Positions 15,197 to 15,197 of a stretch of 15,197 nt of DNA are shown here, piece after piece. Below the pieces are notes generated by a model, which was not told the DNA's origin, searched no databases, and worked only from the letters and a program-made list of their open reading frames with translations. This DNA is from Opitutales bacterium (GTDB taxonomy: Bacteria; Verrucomicrobiota; Verrucomicrobiia; Opitutales; UBA2987), in NCBI GenBank assembly GCA_021772555.1, contig JAJFLT010000064.1, positions 1-15,197 of the forward strand. The letters run 5' to 3'. The translations under genes were made by a program, and so were the position numbers. Positions within the stretch are counted from its first letter, which is position 1. The number at the start of each line of letters is the position of its first letter.

Positions 15197-15197
15197 A

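Overview
The window looks like a chromosomal stretch from a free-living, probably marine or aquatic, member of the Verrucomicrobiota, most likely class Opitutia (Opitutae). This rests on recognition, not a database search. The giant secreted protein ends in a C-terminal tail of a style common in verrucomicrobial secreted proteins: a W-R-FF segment, an N-x-D-x-D-S-L-S-N-LLEF segment, then a Y-RR...VEWSTDL-W module. The tyrA and aroA start regions and the short type IV pilin-like protein also read like Opitutae proteins. Base composition is near balanced, and genes sit on both strands.

Left part (1-5450, minus strand). A glycan-type operon reads leftwards: a polytopic GT-C-type glycosyltransferase-like membrane protein (1181-3133), a class I SAM methyltransferase overlapping it (405-1184), and a second SAM methyltransferase cut by the window edge (1-374). 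Just upstream of this operon lies a 275-bp element with 13-bp perfect (about 31-bp imperfect) terminal inverted repeats and a CTTA direct duplication, read as a non-autonomous transposon (MITE). Beyond it come a strong intrinsic terminator and a short type IV prepilin-like gene (3551-3901) with its own promoter candidate. Next are a four-TM PIN/TRAM protein of the YacL type (4163-5170) and a possible 39-residue membrane peptide (5331-5450).

Right part (5665-15179, plus strand). The genes are tyrA (prephenate/arogenate dehydrogenase), a 2022-residue secreted parallel beta-helix protein, a secreted SMP-30/gluconolactonase-like beta-propeller, and aroA (EPSP synthase). tyrA and aroA both serve aromatic amino acid synthesis. 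The giant gene and the propeller gene lie between them as an apparently co-transcribed pair of exported proteins, bounded by a terminator-like hairpin after tyrA.

The most striking object is the giant protein. It is a tandem duplication of a whole module (SLREA-type cap, beta-helix of GG[A/G][I/V/L] coils, choice-of-anchor-Q-like end), with an SdrD-B-like domain between the copies and a PKD-like domain plus verrucomicrobial tail after them. I count 14 GG-motif coils in the first copy and 29 in the second. The second copy closely matches the GGA[I/L/V] + FxxN repeat known from chlamydial polymorphic membrane proteins. Its mature part has only eight lysines. No tRNA, rRNA, CRISPR array or complete insertion sequence was seen.
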